Source: Phoronis australis
Taxonomy: Eukaryota > Phoronida > Phoronidae
Direction of reading: 5' to 3'
DNA length: 31,151 bases
NCBI GenBank assembly: GCA_002633005.1
Contig: NMRA01000037.1
Coordinates: forward strand, 345,399 to 376,549
In this document: positions 20,958-30,774 of the stretch, one piece after another
How the letters are laid out: each line of letters starts with the position of its first letter
How positions within the stretch are numbered: position 1 is the first letter of the stretch
Program-made: the position numbers and the translations under genes
The notes under the pieces: generated by a model
What the model saw: the letters and a program-made list of their open reading frames with translations, nothing else
Database searches by the model: none
What the model was told of the DNA's origin: nothing

Positions 20958-23626
20958 TCATTCTCGCCTTGTGTGGTGCACTATCTTGTGTTCCATTACC
21001 TCACTGATATGGTACATCTTACGCACAGTATTGTTCATCATGAAGTCTACACTGTTGTCTATTGGCTTGACTATGAAAGGTATGGCTGCTAACCCAACAG
21101 CAGTGACTAGGTATTTCTTGTTGACGGATGGTATAGACAACAGAACTTTGGAGAGGATGCGGGTTGACAGATAACACAGTCTGTTGATAGTGAAGCCTGG
21201 AATGGCGACAGAAGCCAGACCTTGCCAAATAACAGTATCCATCACTGCCTGACTTATCTTTTGACGTCTTTGGTTCTTCGTGGGCCATGAGTACTGAAAA
21301 ATGACGACAACTATTTAGGAACATAATATACAACATTAAGATGCTACTTAAAGACACATACAGAGTTAGAAAACATTTACTATAGTGAAATTACAAGTTA
21401 TTGTTACGATATCTGTCGCCAGGTGGCACTAGTCACTTCTTCATTAAAAGTTCACTAGTTTTACTCTTGGCAAAGCTCCACTTCATGCACTAACTGTCGA
21501 CTTGAAACAGGTCTTTTAAAAGTACAACGACTCTGCCTCTATCATGCTTACAAGTCACTTAATAGTGAAGAAAAGATGAATGACATGTCTAGTAGATGGC
21601 AGCACTAATTATTTTACAAATAGCACTAATATAATTAATTGTTATTTTGAACAGCTGTGTCTCGTTCCTAAAAAACAACTTCTGACCTGAAAGTAAATGT
21701 AAAAAAGTATCATAGATCAGAGTTAGCACTTTCAACAAATATATCTCTTTCTGTTCCAAAAATTGGATGCCTAGAATAAAACGGAATTCATCTTTATTCT
21801 AGTACAACACGAAGGACATGTACGCTTGTCTATACTTAAAATTCTAAATCTGATCTAAACACTAAGCAAGTGCACAGGAACCCAACACGCAATACCATGG
21901 TGAAGAAAGAGCTGCTACCAAGAAAACAAAGCCACATGTTGTTAAAGCCTTGTACAGAGACAAGGTAAGGATAAAACAGTGTCACGCTCAAACCGGATAA
22001 CCAAGTTTGAGTAATGGAGTTGCAGAAACTGTGAATGAACTGCAACAGTTTTATAATAAAATTTGGAATGATAACTAAACATCCTATCTAGAAACCTGTG
22101 AACTCCTGTCCAGAGGTTTTTTTAATTGGCTGTTTTTTAAGACGGTACTGATTACACAAAAGTGTGAAATTGAATAAGAATTTCATTGTCATCCATGCAA
22201 ATATACCCATAGATGGTGCTTTGATCAGTTTGATAAACTCATCCTAAATCTAAGTCATTTCAGTGTTAATACAATCATGTTTTGAGCGCGTAAATAAAAC
22301 ATACTTTTCCTGCAAGAGCCCCCTTGTGTACTGCATCAGCGATGACGTAACCACAGGCGACAGCATAACTCAGGCGCACTACATTTACCGGCAGGATGGC
22401 CCTGAAGGCTTCCCCTACTTCATTGGCATAACCTAGAAAACAATTTGGAGTGATGAGACCCTGTACACACTCGGTTTGAGATACAACATTGTGGATAAAG
22501 GAGATTTTAATTTGTCAATTTTTCAGCAAAACAATCCTTGATGAAGTTTTCTTTTAATTTCCTGACAACATGGTTTGTGCAACATAGCTTCCATCAAATA
22601 ACTTCGATAAATTCTTTAGTATGTTGTAAAGTACAATCGCGTGTGGATTTTTAGTGATGCCGGTTGCAACTTTTTATTGGATGCCATTCTCTCTACTCAA
22701 ATGCACGAAACATAAAATAGAAGCTTTATTCAATTGAACTACAAATCAGTCCAAACTTAAAAACTTTATTCAAAGTGATTGGATGCCTAAAGACGTTGGC
22801 CCCCCTTCTGCACACTACTGGTTAAGTATAGGGTTAATTACCTTTGAAAAAAGTGTCAAATTTTAGCAATTGTTTTTGGCTCCCATTGAACCTCCAAACT
22901 TAAAGGAACCTCATCTGGTTACTATGGTGACTGAGATTATGTAGTCTTGGCATGAAAATTTAGTAATATTAGGAATTCAGGTTTTTGCCAATTTGTCTAT
23001 AGTAGGCCTACCGTAATCCTGAAGGAGAAGGTAATTTCAAGACAGCAGCCAATTGAAATTAGACAAGTGACAAGAGGATTCAGAAAATAGTAGTATCAAG
23101 TATGTACGGTACTACGAGTCGGATTGTAAACAATAACCAATAACTATTACCGGTTAAATTTTGCACCGAGTCACCCTCCACCTGTTCAATGTACAAGTTT
23201 GCACCAAGGCTTGCAAACAACACACTAACTGAATGGAATGAAAATGTAAATTCTATCAACTTTGACTTTTTCAACTAATTACTTTGGCGCTCTTACTCAC
23301 AGTCACAGGTCGGTAACGGTTAATCCACAAGTTCCGATTACAGGAAAAAACGGGTGATTGTAGGGTCAACTGTTTATATATGTAACAACCAAGTTTCACT
23401 TGAATCAAGTCTTGCTTAGGCCTTAGTTAGGCTTATAGTTATACGCTGTCGATATACTTTATTTAAATTTTTATAGCTGACAAATTTCAACTGCACATGC
23501 ACACTCGTTCTTACGACTGCGCATTGTACAAAGTCCAGATCTAAGCCAGTCCAATGCCACTTACGAACCTAAGTATCTCACTGGAGTATCTCTAAAGACG
23601 TCTTCGTCATTGCCAACGGAACCCAT
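20958..23626 (-). CDS. MTFP1: Mitochondrial fission process protein 1 (MTP18), 3 exons, 173 aa
   Basis: Coding exons in transcript order are 23626-23569, 22432-22305 and 21293-20958 (58 + 128 + 336 = 522 nt including TGA). Phases are 1 and 0, and all boundaries are GT-AG. The protein starts MGSVGNDEDVFRDTPVRYLG (1-20), then YANEVGEAFRAILPV, ADAVHKG, the hallmark WQGLASVAIPGFTINR (85-100), VGLAAIPFIVKPID and SVDFMMN. This order and wording match animal MTFP1, a multi-pass inner mitochondrial membrane protein that promotes DRP1-dependent fission. Hydrophobic stretches lie at about 32-53, 83-105 and 125-145. Length is close to the roughly 166 aa of the human protein. No key region is missing. 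It converges with the RRM/F-box gene; the 5' flank is duplicated around the N at 24031. Confidence 0.96.
21294..22304 (-). other. MTFP1 intron 2
   Basis: About 1 kb of AT-rich sequence between MTFP1 exons 2 and 3. Donor is AAA/GTATG and acceptor is TTTTCAG/TAC on the minus strand. No other feature was recognised. Confidence 0.85.
22433..23568 (-). other. MTFP1 intron 1
   Basis: About 1.1 kb between exons 1 and 2. The donor TTAG/GTTCGT is unusual but is fixed by the protein match (RYLG/YANEV). No further feature was recognised. Confidence 0.85.
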
Positions 23627-24030
23627 GAAAATTTAGGAATCCGAGCCAATGACGAATTAGGTTTCGTATCGGTCCTCTTCTGGAAGCACGATTTTGAAAC
23701 CTTGTAGAGGGCGCTGCTTGCTATTGTAGCCAATGTCAAGGTCATGTAAACAAAGGCTCTGGATTTCAAATTATTTGCCTGACGCGTCACCCTGTGGACT
23801 TCTCGACTCCAGACTGAGCATAACGAAATGTGAGCATCACGTTAAGATCTAGCATTGTCTCAGCGGTTGATTTTGAAGAGCTTGGTTGCCTTACCCTTAG
23901 ATTTAGGACTCTGGCTGCGAGTGCCACGAGCCAGTGAGAGCGGCTCACAGTCCACTGGACCCGGCCACCCCGCCGGCCCGAAACGTCCGAGTCCGCCGGG
24001 CACTCCGCGGCCAAACACCCCTGATAGTAG
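23627..24030. repeat. MTFP1 5' flank, copy 1 of an assembly duplication
   Basis: It begins one base upstream of the MTFP1 start codon and ends exactly at the N. It carries the MTFP1 promoter and 5' UTR: CCAAT words near 23645 and 23731, and a CpG-rich block at about 23925-24012 that would be the upstream end for the minus-strand gene. A minus-strand donor-like GGTAAGGCAACC near 23892 could mark a 5' UTR intron; this is inference. Confidence 0.75.
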
Positions 24031-24031
24031 N
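24031..24031. other. Single N: assembly join
   Basis: The N separates two near-identical copies of the MTFP1 upstream region, the same configuration as at 16623. Confidence 0.9.
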
Positions 24032-24446
24032 GAAAATTTAGGAATCCGAGCCAATGACGAATTTGGTTTCGTATCGGTCCTCTTCTGGAAGCACGATTTT
24101 GAAACCTTGTAGAGGGCGCTGCTCGCTATTGTAGCCAATGTCAAGGTCATGTAAACAAAGGCTCTGGATTTCAAATTATTTGCCTCATTGACGCGTCACC
24201 CTGTGGACTTCTCGACTCCAGACTGAGCATAACGAAATGTGAGCATCACGTTAGGATCTAGCATTGTCTCAGCGGTTGATTTTGAAGAGCTCGGTTGCCT
24301 TACCCTTAGATTTAGGAGTCTGGCTGCGAGTGCCACGAGCCAGTGAGAGCGGCTCACACTCACAGTCCACTGGACCCGGCCACCCCGCCGGCGGCCTGAA
24401 ACGTCCCGGAGTCCGGCACTCCGCGGCCAAACACCCCTGATAGTAG
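24032..24446. repeat. MTFP1 5' flank, copy 2 of an assembly duplication
   Basis: It starts GAAAATTTAGGAATCCGAGC immediately after the N and ends CCCCTGATAGTAG, like copy 1, with substitutions and small insertions (for example an extra CATT before GACGCGTC and a changed GC-rich block). It contains no start codon for MTFP1 because the contig begins just upstream of it. Confidence 0.9.
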
Positions 24447-24549
24447 TCAATAAGCTGTAATTAGCTGTGTGATTGAAGAAAAAGTGGTTCCATATAGTGT
24501 AGAATGCAAATGTGCTTATAATTTTTAAGCCTGAAAATCAGTAGATCTA

Positions 24550-24580
24550 CCCAGCCCGGCGGGTCGACGCTCGGGCTGGG
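24550..24580. repeat. GC-rich hairpin with 9-bp perfect arms
   Basis: CCCAGCCCG (24550-24558) and CGGGCTGGG (24572-24580) are exact reverse complements around a 13-nt loop, GCGGGTCGACGCT. The surroundings are AT-rich, so the block stands out. Its role is unknown. Confidence 0.6.
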
Positions 24581-26369
24581 CTCAGTGGATCAGTCACGGC
24601 CGAATCTGACAGCGTTTTCCCGTTCAGTCACTTCAGCAGACGAAGGGGGTTCTGAGCGTACACCTAACTTTTTCGTTAACTGCCAAGCACACTCTTTGTC
24701 TGTTAGGACAACAGGCACGCCAATTATCTACCAGGCTTCAGTATTACAGACCACCTGTGTGAATATCGTCAAACTCAGTGTCAGTGGTACCGGCGTTAGG
24801 AACGAACAGATTATCGTAACTTCTGTTGCAGTTGGGCGATTTTGGCGATTCAAAAACTAAAAATGATCATTATTTGACGAGGATTTCAGAAATTCTATTG
24901 GTTTATGTTCAAATATGTTATAACTTAACTTTTATTTTTAACAACACAGCCCAGTCAGCCGGCTATAGATACGATCTTATAATATTGAAGACTTAGAGCA
25001 ATTATCGAACAAAAGAGAGCTGGCCCTCTAACCAAGAGTGCCAGAATGGAGTTAATCAGTCGTGTAAGATATTGGCTACAGGGGTAAACTTCCCAACTTG
25101 TTCCAGTCGGCTATAGAATCGAAAAAGTTGGGAGCAACGGGAAAACGCCGTAATGCCGGGGCGCGTCGGTCCGACAGCGCATCATGGGGTCTTGGTTGAC
25201 CCGTGACACAGTACAGGCCGTGCTCATTGCATATATGTACAGCGACACGCTACTTATCAAGGGGTGCTACCACAGACACGGGCCGGGAACTTGTACGTGC
25301 ACTGCCGCTGCAGCTCGACTGATCCGTCTGAGTGGCTTACAGTCGGGCGGACGCGGCCCCGCGGCGGCACCGATCGACTCCTACTCAGTGCCATGCAAGA
25401 TCGGGCCGGCCGTGCCCACAGCCGCACCGACCACCTCAGTGGCTGGGCGCCCACGCCAGACGCAGGCCGGCGCTGCAACACCGCGCAGTACCCGGTTCGA
25501 ACACGGACTGGCGACCATCTAGCTCTCTCGGGAGAGCTAATAAGAGATCGATGGTTAATGACTTTCACCGCGGCTCGTCCGTGCACCGTGACCGACGCAG
25601 ATCGGATAGGGACAAGAAGCTCGGCGCGACGTTGTCGGTGGCTTGCTGCTAAAAAAATTCGTTTTTTGGGACCGGGGATCACGTGCACTCCCATCCAGTA
25701 AAATGGGGGGGAATTTTTGAGAATGTGGACCTTTTACTGAAAAAAAAAACTAATAAAAACGGCGTACGCTCAGTGCTATCGAATTGTGCATTCGCTTTTA
25801 ATGGACTTTGGCGGACCTCTTTGTCCACTTCTAACCCAAACCACTGTGGGTGCGCGCACGGGGATGCTTGCGACACGCGGGGGCTAATTACCGCTTCGTT
25901 ACTACCTACTAGATCATGACATGAGCTAGTCGCCAATCTCATTCGGAGCGTCCTCACCGCAGGCAGGCTGCCCAGCGGTACCCAGCTCAGTGCCCACAGT
26001 CCGGCGCTGCATGTATAATAATAATAAGTGGTGCGGGAGCCAGGTCGGAGGTGCACCCGGCCGCCGCGACGGACCGGCTACCGCGTCCTCTGACGTAACG
26101 CAGGCAACCCGCTAGCCGTCTGGCTAAACGGTGCTCAAAATTTCTCAGGCCGGAGTGCTGGCCGGTTAGCGGTATCGTTCGTGTTCTCGGTTCCGAGGAG
26201 TGCTAGGCCAAAAACTGTAGTTCACAATGGAGTCGTATCTTTTGCGTTTCTGTTATTTACTAGTGCACATATGTATGCATAGTATTTCACACACCCAACC
26301 GTGATCAGCTAAGTGTTCAGAATAATATATGAACTGAAAATATATTTTTTTGTTTCATGAGGTCATTTA
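24581..26369. other. Intergenic region with a GC-rich block (about 25080-26200)
   Basis: CpG and GC content rise sharply across about 1.1 kb, and several reading frames stay open on both strands as a result. None reads like a known protein. A hairpin (TAGCTCTC-TCGG-GAGAGCTA) lies at 25520-25539. The block could be the CpG-rich promoter and noncoding first exon of the gene starting at 26370, where a T-rich tract ending TTTCATGAG just before the ATG could be a splice acceptor. It could equally be an inserted element. Confidence 0.4.
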
Positions 26370-27326
26370 ATGGCCACCGAAAAACAAGCTGTTGCGTTTG
26401 AAGTCGCCGTCGACGATGGCCTTGTACAGAGTCGGAAGCGAAAAATTCCCAGTAGGTTCCAGGAGAAAAAGACGAAAACAGTGTACACCATAGAGCATAT
26501 CGATCAAAAGCTTCAACTCGCTGCAGAAAGAAAAAAGGTAATGCCTGATTCTGGCGTGGTCAAGTGTAAACTTGATGTTGATTTAATTACGCTTCCTACC
26601 TGATAGATGTCGCTGCGCCTCTAAGTCGAGTACGGTTACAACGGACTATCTCTTGTTTGTCTCTGTACAGACCCTTCTGCGCTTTCTGTGTAAGTTTAGA
26701 CCACGCATCACTGCTAACTTGTTTTTACGCCAGTGGACTGGACTGTAGATGTGAGATCAGGTGTGAACAGATAGCTGTAGTTGCAGCTAAGTTGGAAAAA
26801 TGCTACTAAACGAACTTGTTCTTTTTAACAGAATTCATGTTAAATATTTGTATCCCCGGCTATGTGACTTGTGAAAATATTAGAAAGTTTAGCCTCACAG
26901 TGTAACACGAATCTCCGATATTTATCGGTCATATCCTGTATGTGATGAAGAGCAGTTTTCTCCACTGAACAACAGGCATCAAAATAAAGGGTATTAAATC
27001 CGTGACGCTTGTAAGGAGACTATTAACTCATTACCTAAAGCACGTACTGCCTATGCTCTCCTACCAGTCGTATACGACTTCGTATACCACGATGACCGGA
27101 GTGTGATAGTCGGTGGTTTACTGAGTGGATCGAACATTGAAGTAAAATCGGACGTGCTCTGTTTCAATCGACGAGTCGTATTTTATTTTTAGCTCCAAAA
27201 GTCGATTCGGAGCTTGTCACGCTTCGAGTACGTCGAATACGAAAATATCTGAGTCGGTAATGTTGACAGGGCACTCCATAATATTTCCATGAACACTCAA
27301 TGTCATAATGCTCGTATTTGTATGCA

Positions 27327-27375
<49 letters not shown>

Positions 27376-28991
27376 CCGGAATTTTACCTTCCGTTTTATT
27401 ATTCTCAACTATTTAGCTCCGTCGTGGAACGTAGTAAAGAATCTTGCGAACGTTATAGTCTCGCGTAATACGCTTAGGCGTACCGCATGTACGTATTTTT
27501 ACTTTGTAACTTAATTTTAAACACTTACCTACCTGGTAATCCTTTTTTGTCGAAAACTGTTCGCATTGTCACTTGTTTTATTGGGAAGGTTAATTAAATG
27601 ATTTATGTTATTCAAACATTTCTTTAAATTCTTTTCTTTTCTAACATTTTACGTTATTCATGACTGCTTGACTTGTAACGTTATAGTTTTGTTCATTCTT
27701 AATTAACCCGGCAGTGATGAACTAAGTAAGCTACAGCTTAGATCCCCGCGTAAAATAGGGGCTCCTTTTCGATCTTTGTTGGGAGGCACAGAACGATTTG
27801 GGGCGATAATCGTGACCACCGGGGTCAGCCCGAAAAGAGCCACGACTACGAGGGGAAAAACTGTGGGTAAACTTGACCGGACGAGGAGAGTGGTGACCGG
27901 GAGGGGGCAGCTTGAAAACAACGGGTTACCGGGAAGGGGCAATATTGTGGCGACCGGGTCACCCACTTTTATAGATTGGGGCTCCCTAGTAACCTTAATA
28001 AGGCAAATTTGCAAGTTAGTCACCTGGGCCCAGTTGCATAAAAGTTATACGCCGTATAGCAACAATGACGTCGCATTATCGGGCGTCACGTTGTTATTGT
28101 TGAACAACGCATCTGACGTCATGCAACAATCAAACTTATCCAGCGGATAAATTTTGAAGCTTTATGCAACTCAGCCCTGTTCTTTCCACTAGTAAGTTAC
28201 ATAAAACTTCACAAGTATGCCTAACACAGGAAATGCGCTGTCAAACATGTTACGTGAATAGGTTTCGCAACGGTAAGCGGCCTATGCGCCTATAGGCGTA
28301 ACACTGTACTTTAGTAAGCACTTTTTTTGAAAAGCGCATTATTTCTGATATAGGCGCATGGGTCTACGTATGTGTACATACGGCAAAGAGCCAAAATGCA
28401 CCAATTTATGCTTTTTCAAAAACTGGTGAGCGCTTATAGGAACTATGATGAAATTATGGGATCCCTTACAAAGAGTCCCGAAATCTCCCTCATCAAATTA
28501 GGGACAATAAAGCACAAAAAATATTAATTTCTCTAAAGCGCTTGGTCTACCCAATTGTTCTTCGCATAAACGCATTTTAGGCATTTGAAATGAAACACTG
28601 AAGGTCTAAATGAAAAGAAAAATATAATTTTAATGAAAAATACTTGATGGTGAACGCTATTTCGTCAGTGGAATAATGAATTGGGGACACTGCATAGAAA
28701 CAATAAATTCAAATTGAACTCAACTAAATACTATAATTCTAATTGTGTTATTTGCAGTTACGCGAAGACGAACGCTTGACCCGCATTCAAGCCCGTGAGG
28801 AGGAGTGTCGGAAGTTGAACGACAGTGTACAGACTTTGTTAGAACAGGATGCCAGACGATCGGGGAAGGCTGGAACTGAACATATCGCGCGCATGTCCAA
28901 ACAGGACGCTATGAAAACTATCAAAAATGTCGCCAAAGGATTTGACAGTATGAGCACTAACATTGTTGGAAATTTCAAGGAAACGAAGTGA
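26370..28991 (+). CDS. Small basic coiled-coil protein, 2 exons, 133 aa; tentatively stathmin-like
   Basis: Exons are 26370-26537 (56 codons) and 28758-28991 (77 codons plus TGA), joined in phase 0 by a GT-AG intron. An in-frame stop at 26358-26360 makes ATG 26370 the first possible start. The N-terminus MATEKQAVAFEVAV is followed by a basic stretch (SRKRKIPSRFQEKKTKT, 22-38). Then comes a long charged helix from EHIDQKLQLAAERKK (about 43-57) through LREDERLTRIQAREEECRKL. The end is KNVAKGFDSMSTNIVGNF. The pattern of AFE near the start, a Lys-rich linker and a helix with I-x-x-K-L-x-x-A-x-E-R-[KR]-[KR] recalls stathmins, which bind tubulin. The match is partial and the second half of the protein is unlike them, so this is a hypothesis. 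An unrelated coiled-coil protein is equally possible. Confidence 0.7.
27322..27376. repeat. Compound microsatellite (CACG)n(CA)n(TA)n
   Basis: About five CACG units pass into about eleven CA units and then ATATATAT, without interruption. Confidence 0.95.
28026..28177. mobile_element. 152-bp MITE-like foldback element
   Basis: The ends GGGCCCAGTTGCATAAA (28026-28042) and TTTATGCAACTCAGCCC (28161-28177) are inverted repeats of 17 bp with two mismatches. Inside, AACAATGACGTC and GACGTCATGCAACA form a second, offset pair. No transposase is present and no clear target-site duplication is visible. It lies in the intron of the coiled-coil gene. Confidence 0.75.
28284..28359. repeat. Inverted repeat around a short palindrome
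   Basis: ATGCGCCTATA (28284-28294) and TATAGGCGCAT (28349-28359) are perfect reverse complements. The left arm also lies within the palindrome CGCCTATAGGCG (28287-28298), so two alternative hairpins are possible. Confidence 0.55.
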
Positions 28992-30774
28992 CAACAGTTA
29001 AGATTCTTGAAACATTCCGCTATGGTTATTTGCTAATTTTGTTTATAGGACTGTGATGTGAAACGTTCGGATTTTCAGTATTTTTTCTGTATACCGTCTT
29101 AAAGACTAGGATAAACTAGGTGCTGTATACATTGTGGGGTGGTAAGTAGGTAGACTTGCTTTCAAAGATGGCGAGTACGGAGCTTTAGTACACTTACTTA
29201 GCTGTCGAGACGTGCACCGCGGGAGCAGGACTTTGCAACGTTTACTCCAATCCTTACAATACATGCTACCGCTATTTTTCCAAATATCCACTCCCTACTA
29301 CTCAAAATTTTAAGTCACGACAAGTGTCGCTCTTTCAGGAAATGGTAGGGCCTGTTTTGCACAGAGTTCCATTTCCACGCAGACGTTTGGCTTCGCGTAA
29401 CAAAAAAACGCTATTTGTACTTCCTTTTCGTTGTTGTACTTTTTCGATGATAAAGAACCGCTGCTTGTGCTTTTTCCACGATAAACTTTCAAAGATATCC
29501 CCGTTGTTTATTGCGTTCTCGAGTGACAAAACAATCGGCTTCTCTTCCGGGCATGACTAACGTTTCAAACTGATAAGTACGGGTGACCAGGTTGTTTGAA
29601 AAATGCAACTGTTTAAACCGCCACAAACCTGTCATAGTGAAGCACGACACTGAGAGTTAACGATGCAAAATAATGGAAACAGAAATGTCGTTTTCAGGAA
29701 AAGGCGTGACGATACTGTAGCTTTGTTGTGACATTTCACTAAGTTTGACTGACGTGGTAGCTGCTCTGGTCACGTGCCACAGCTGCGGCTTACAGCATGA
29801 GGTTGTAAGCTGGTCGGGTGATGGATGATTTCGACCCAAATCAAGCTGTCTACAATTATTGCTGGTGTGTGTCTGCGTTCGTTTTGAAGTGCTCATGAAA
29901 ACTGATAAATATTATAGTGATTTTACTCGTATTTTCTGCACTTTCCACAAATCAACTACAATGCAACAATTACACTGAGTTGATCAGTCGACGAGAATCA
30001 TTTCAATCTCACCAGAGCTTACCTGTAATTAATATTGTTAATTACTTGCTCCTATTTTAGACTGCTAGTTTTTAGCGACCACTCTCGTTCGACAACGTCC
30101 CTCGTGGATTTAAAAATTTAAAGAACAGTCGTTAATTATTTCCACCTTAAGTGCAAAACACACAACGGACAAGTGTATCGAATTTCTTATGCATAATAAA
30201 TAAACTTTGAAGTCAACAGAAAATCAACTAATAATAACATTGAGATTGTATATTAATCGGTGTTGCCTTTTGGCATGTGACAATAAGTTAAAAGATGTCG
30301 CTTGTAACAAAAAGAGCGACTGGGGAAAATATGTGGATAGCCTATACAACAGAAAACGTTAAAACGGCTATGAACTCGCGTTCCGTCGAAAAAACTTTTG
30401 CTTTAGATCACTTACGTACCACTGTGCAATTGGCCTCGACTTGTTCCTTTAACTTTTGAACTTGCGAAGGCCCGACAGTTCGTTATCGCTCGAAACCCTG
30501 CTCGGCGAATAAAATGTCACCCCGTGACAAGTCTACTTGTAAACCCTAGTCTCTATTAATAACGAAAGGTTAATCCTGTCTGATCCCAGAAATAGCATTT
30601 AATTTGACAAAGTTGAGTTTTGTGACGGAACGGCTGGTTTAGAGCGCTTCAACTAAATAAATTATTGAGTACTCAAGCATTATTGTTACAAATATACACT
30701 TTACCACACCATCAAGGTGGATAAATGGATTCGCATAATTATATCATGAGATTGCGTTTGCTATGAAACCGTAG
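28992..30774. other. Intergenic region between the coiled-coil gene and the right-edge gene
   Basis: No coding exon is supported. Overlapping AATAAA hexamers (about 30192-30201, CATAATAAATAAAC) on the plus strand could end the coiled-coil transcript 1.2 kb past its stop; no nearer canonical signal was seen. The 3' UTR of the minus-strand gene at the right edge must also lie here. Confidence 0.5.

Larger units (their letters stand above)
26538..28757 (+). other. Intron of the coiled-coil gene
   Basis: This 2.2-kb intron runs from donor AAG/GTAATG to acceptor TTTGCAG. It holds a microsatellite, a G-rich block at about 27770-28000 with ACCGGG words, a foldback element and a second inverted repeat. 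No further exon is required by phase. Confidence 0.7.

Noticed and set aside
2057-23211. A 15-mer, GTTTGCACCAAGGCT, shared by positions near 2056 and 23197
   Set aside because: About one such match is expected by chance in a window of this size; the flanks do not align.
23080-23274. Alternative MTFP1 first exon on the minus strand ending at a phase-1 donor near 23154
   Set aside because: The phase fits, but the residues before the junction do not resemble MTFP1, whereas 23569-23626 gives FRDTPVRYL exactly.
25494-25504. GGTTCGAACAC, like a polymerase III B box (tRNA or SINE head)
   Set aside because: The last bases do not fit the consensus, no A box lies at the right distance, and no cloverleaf can be drawn.
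25264-25701. Long open frames on both strands in the GC-rich block
   Set aside because: They overlap one another in several frames, are Arg/Ala/Pro-rich as GC content predicts, and have no recognisable domain.
27066-27087. loxP-like TATACGACTTCGTATA around a 14-bp palindrome
   Set aside because: It lacks the 13-bp arms and 8-bp spacer of loxP; the likeness is a coincidence of short words. Only the palindrome AGTCGTATACGACT is real.
27164-27514. Open frames with runs of Cys-Val or His-Thr
   Set aside because: They are translations of the CACG/CA microsatellite.
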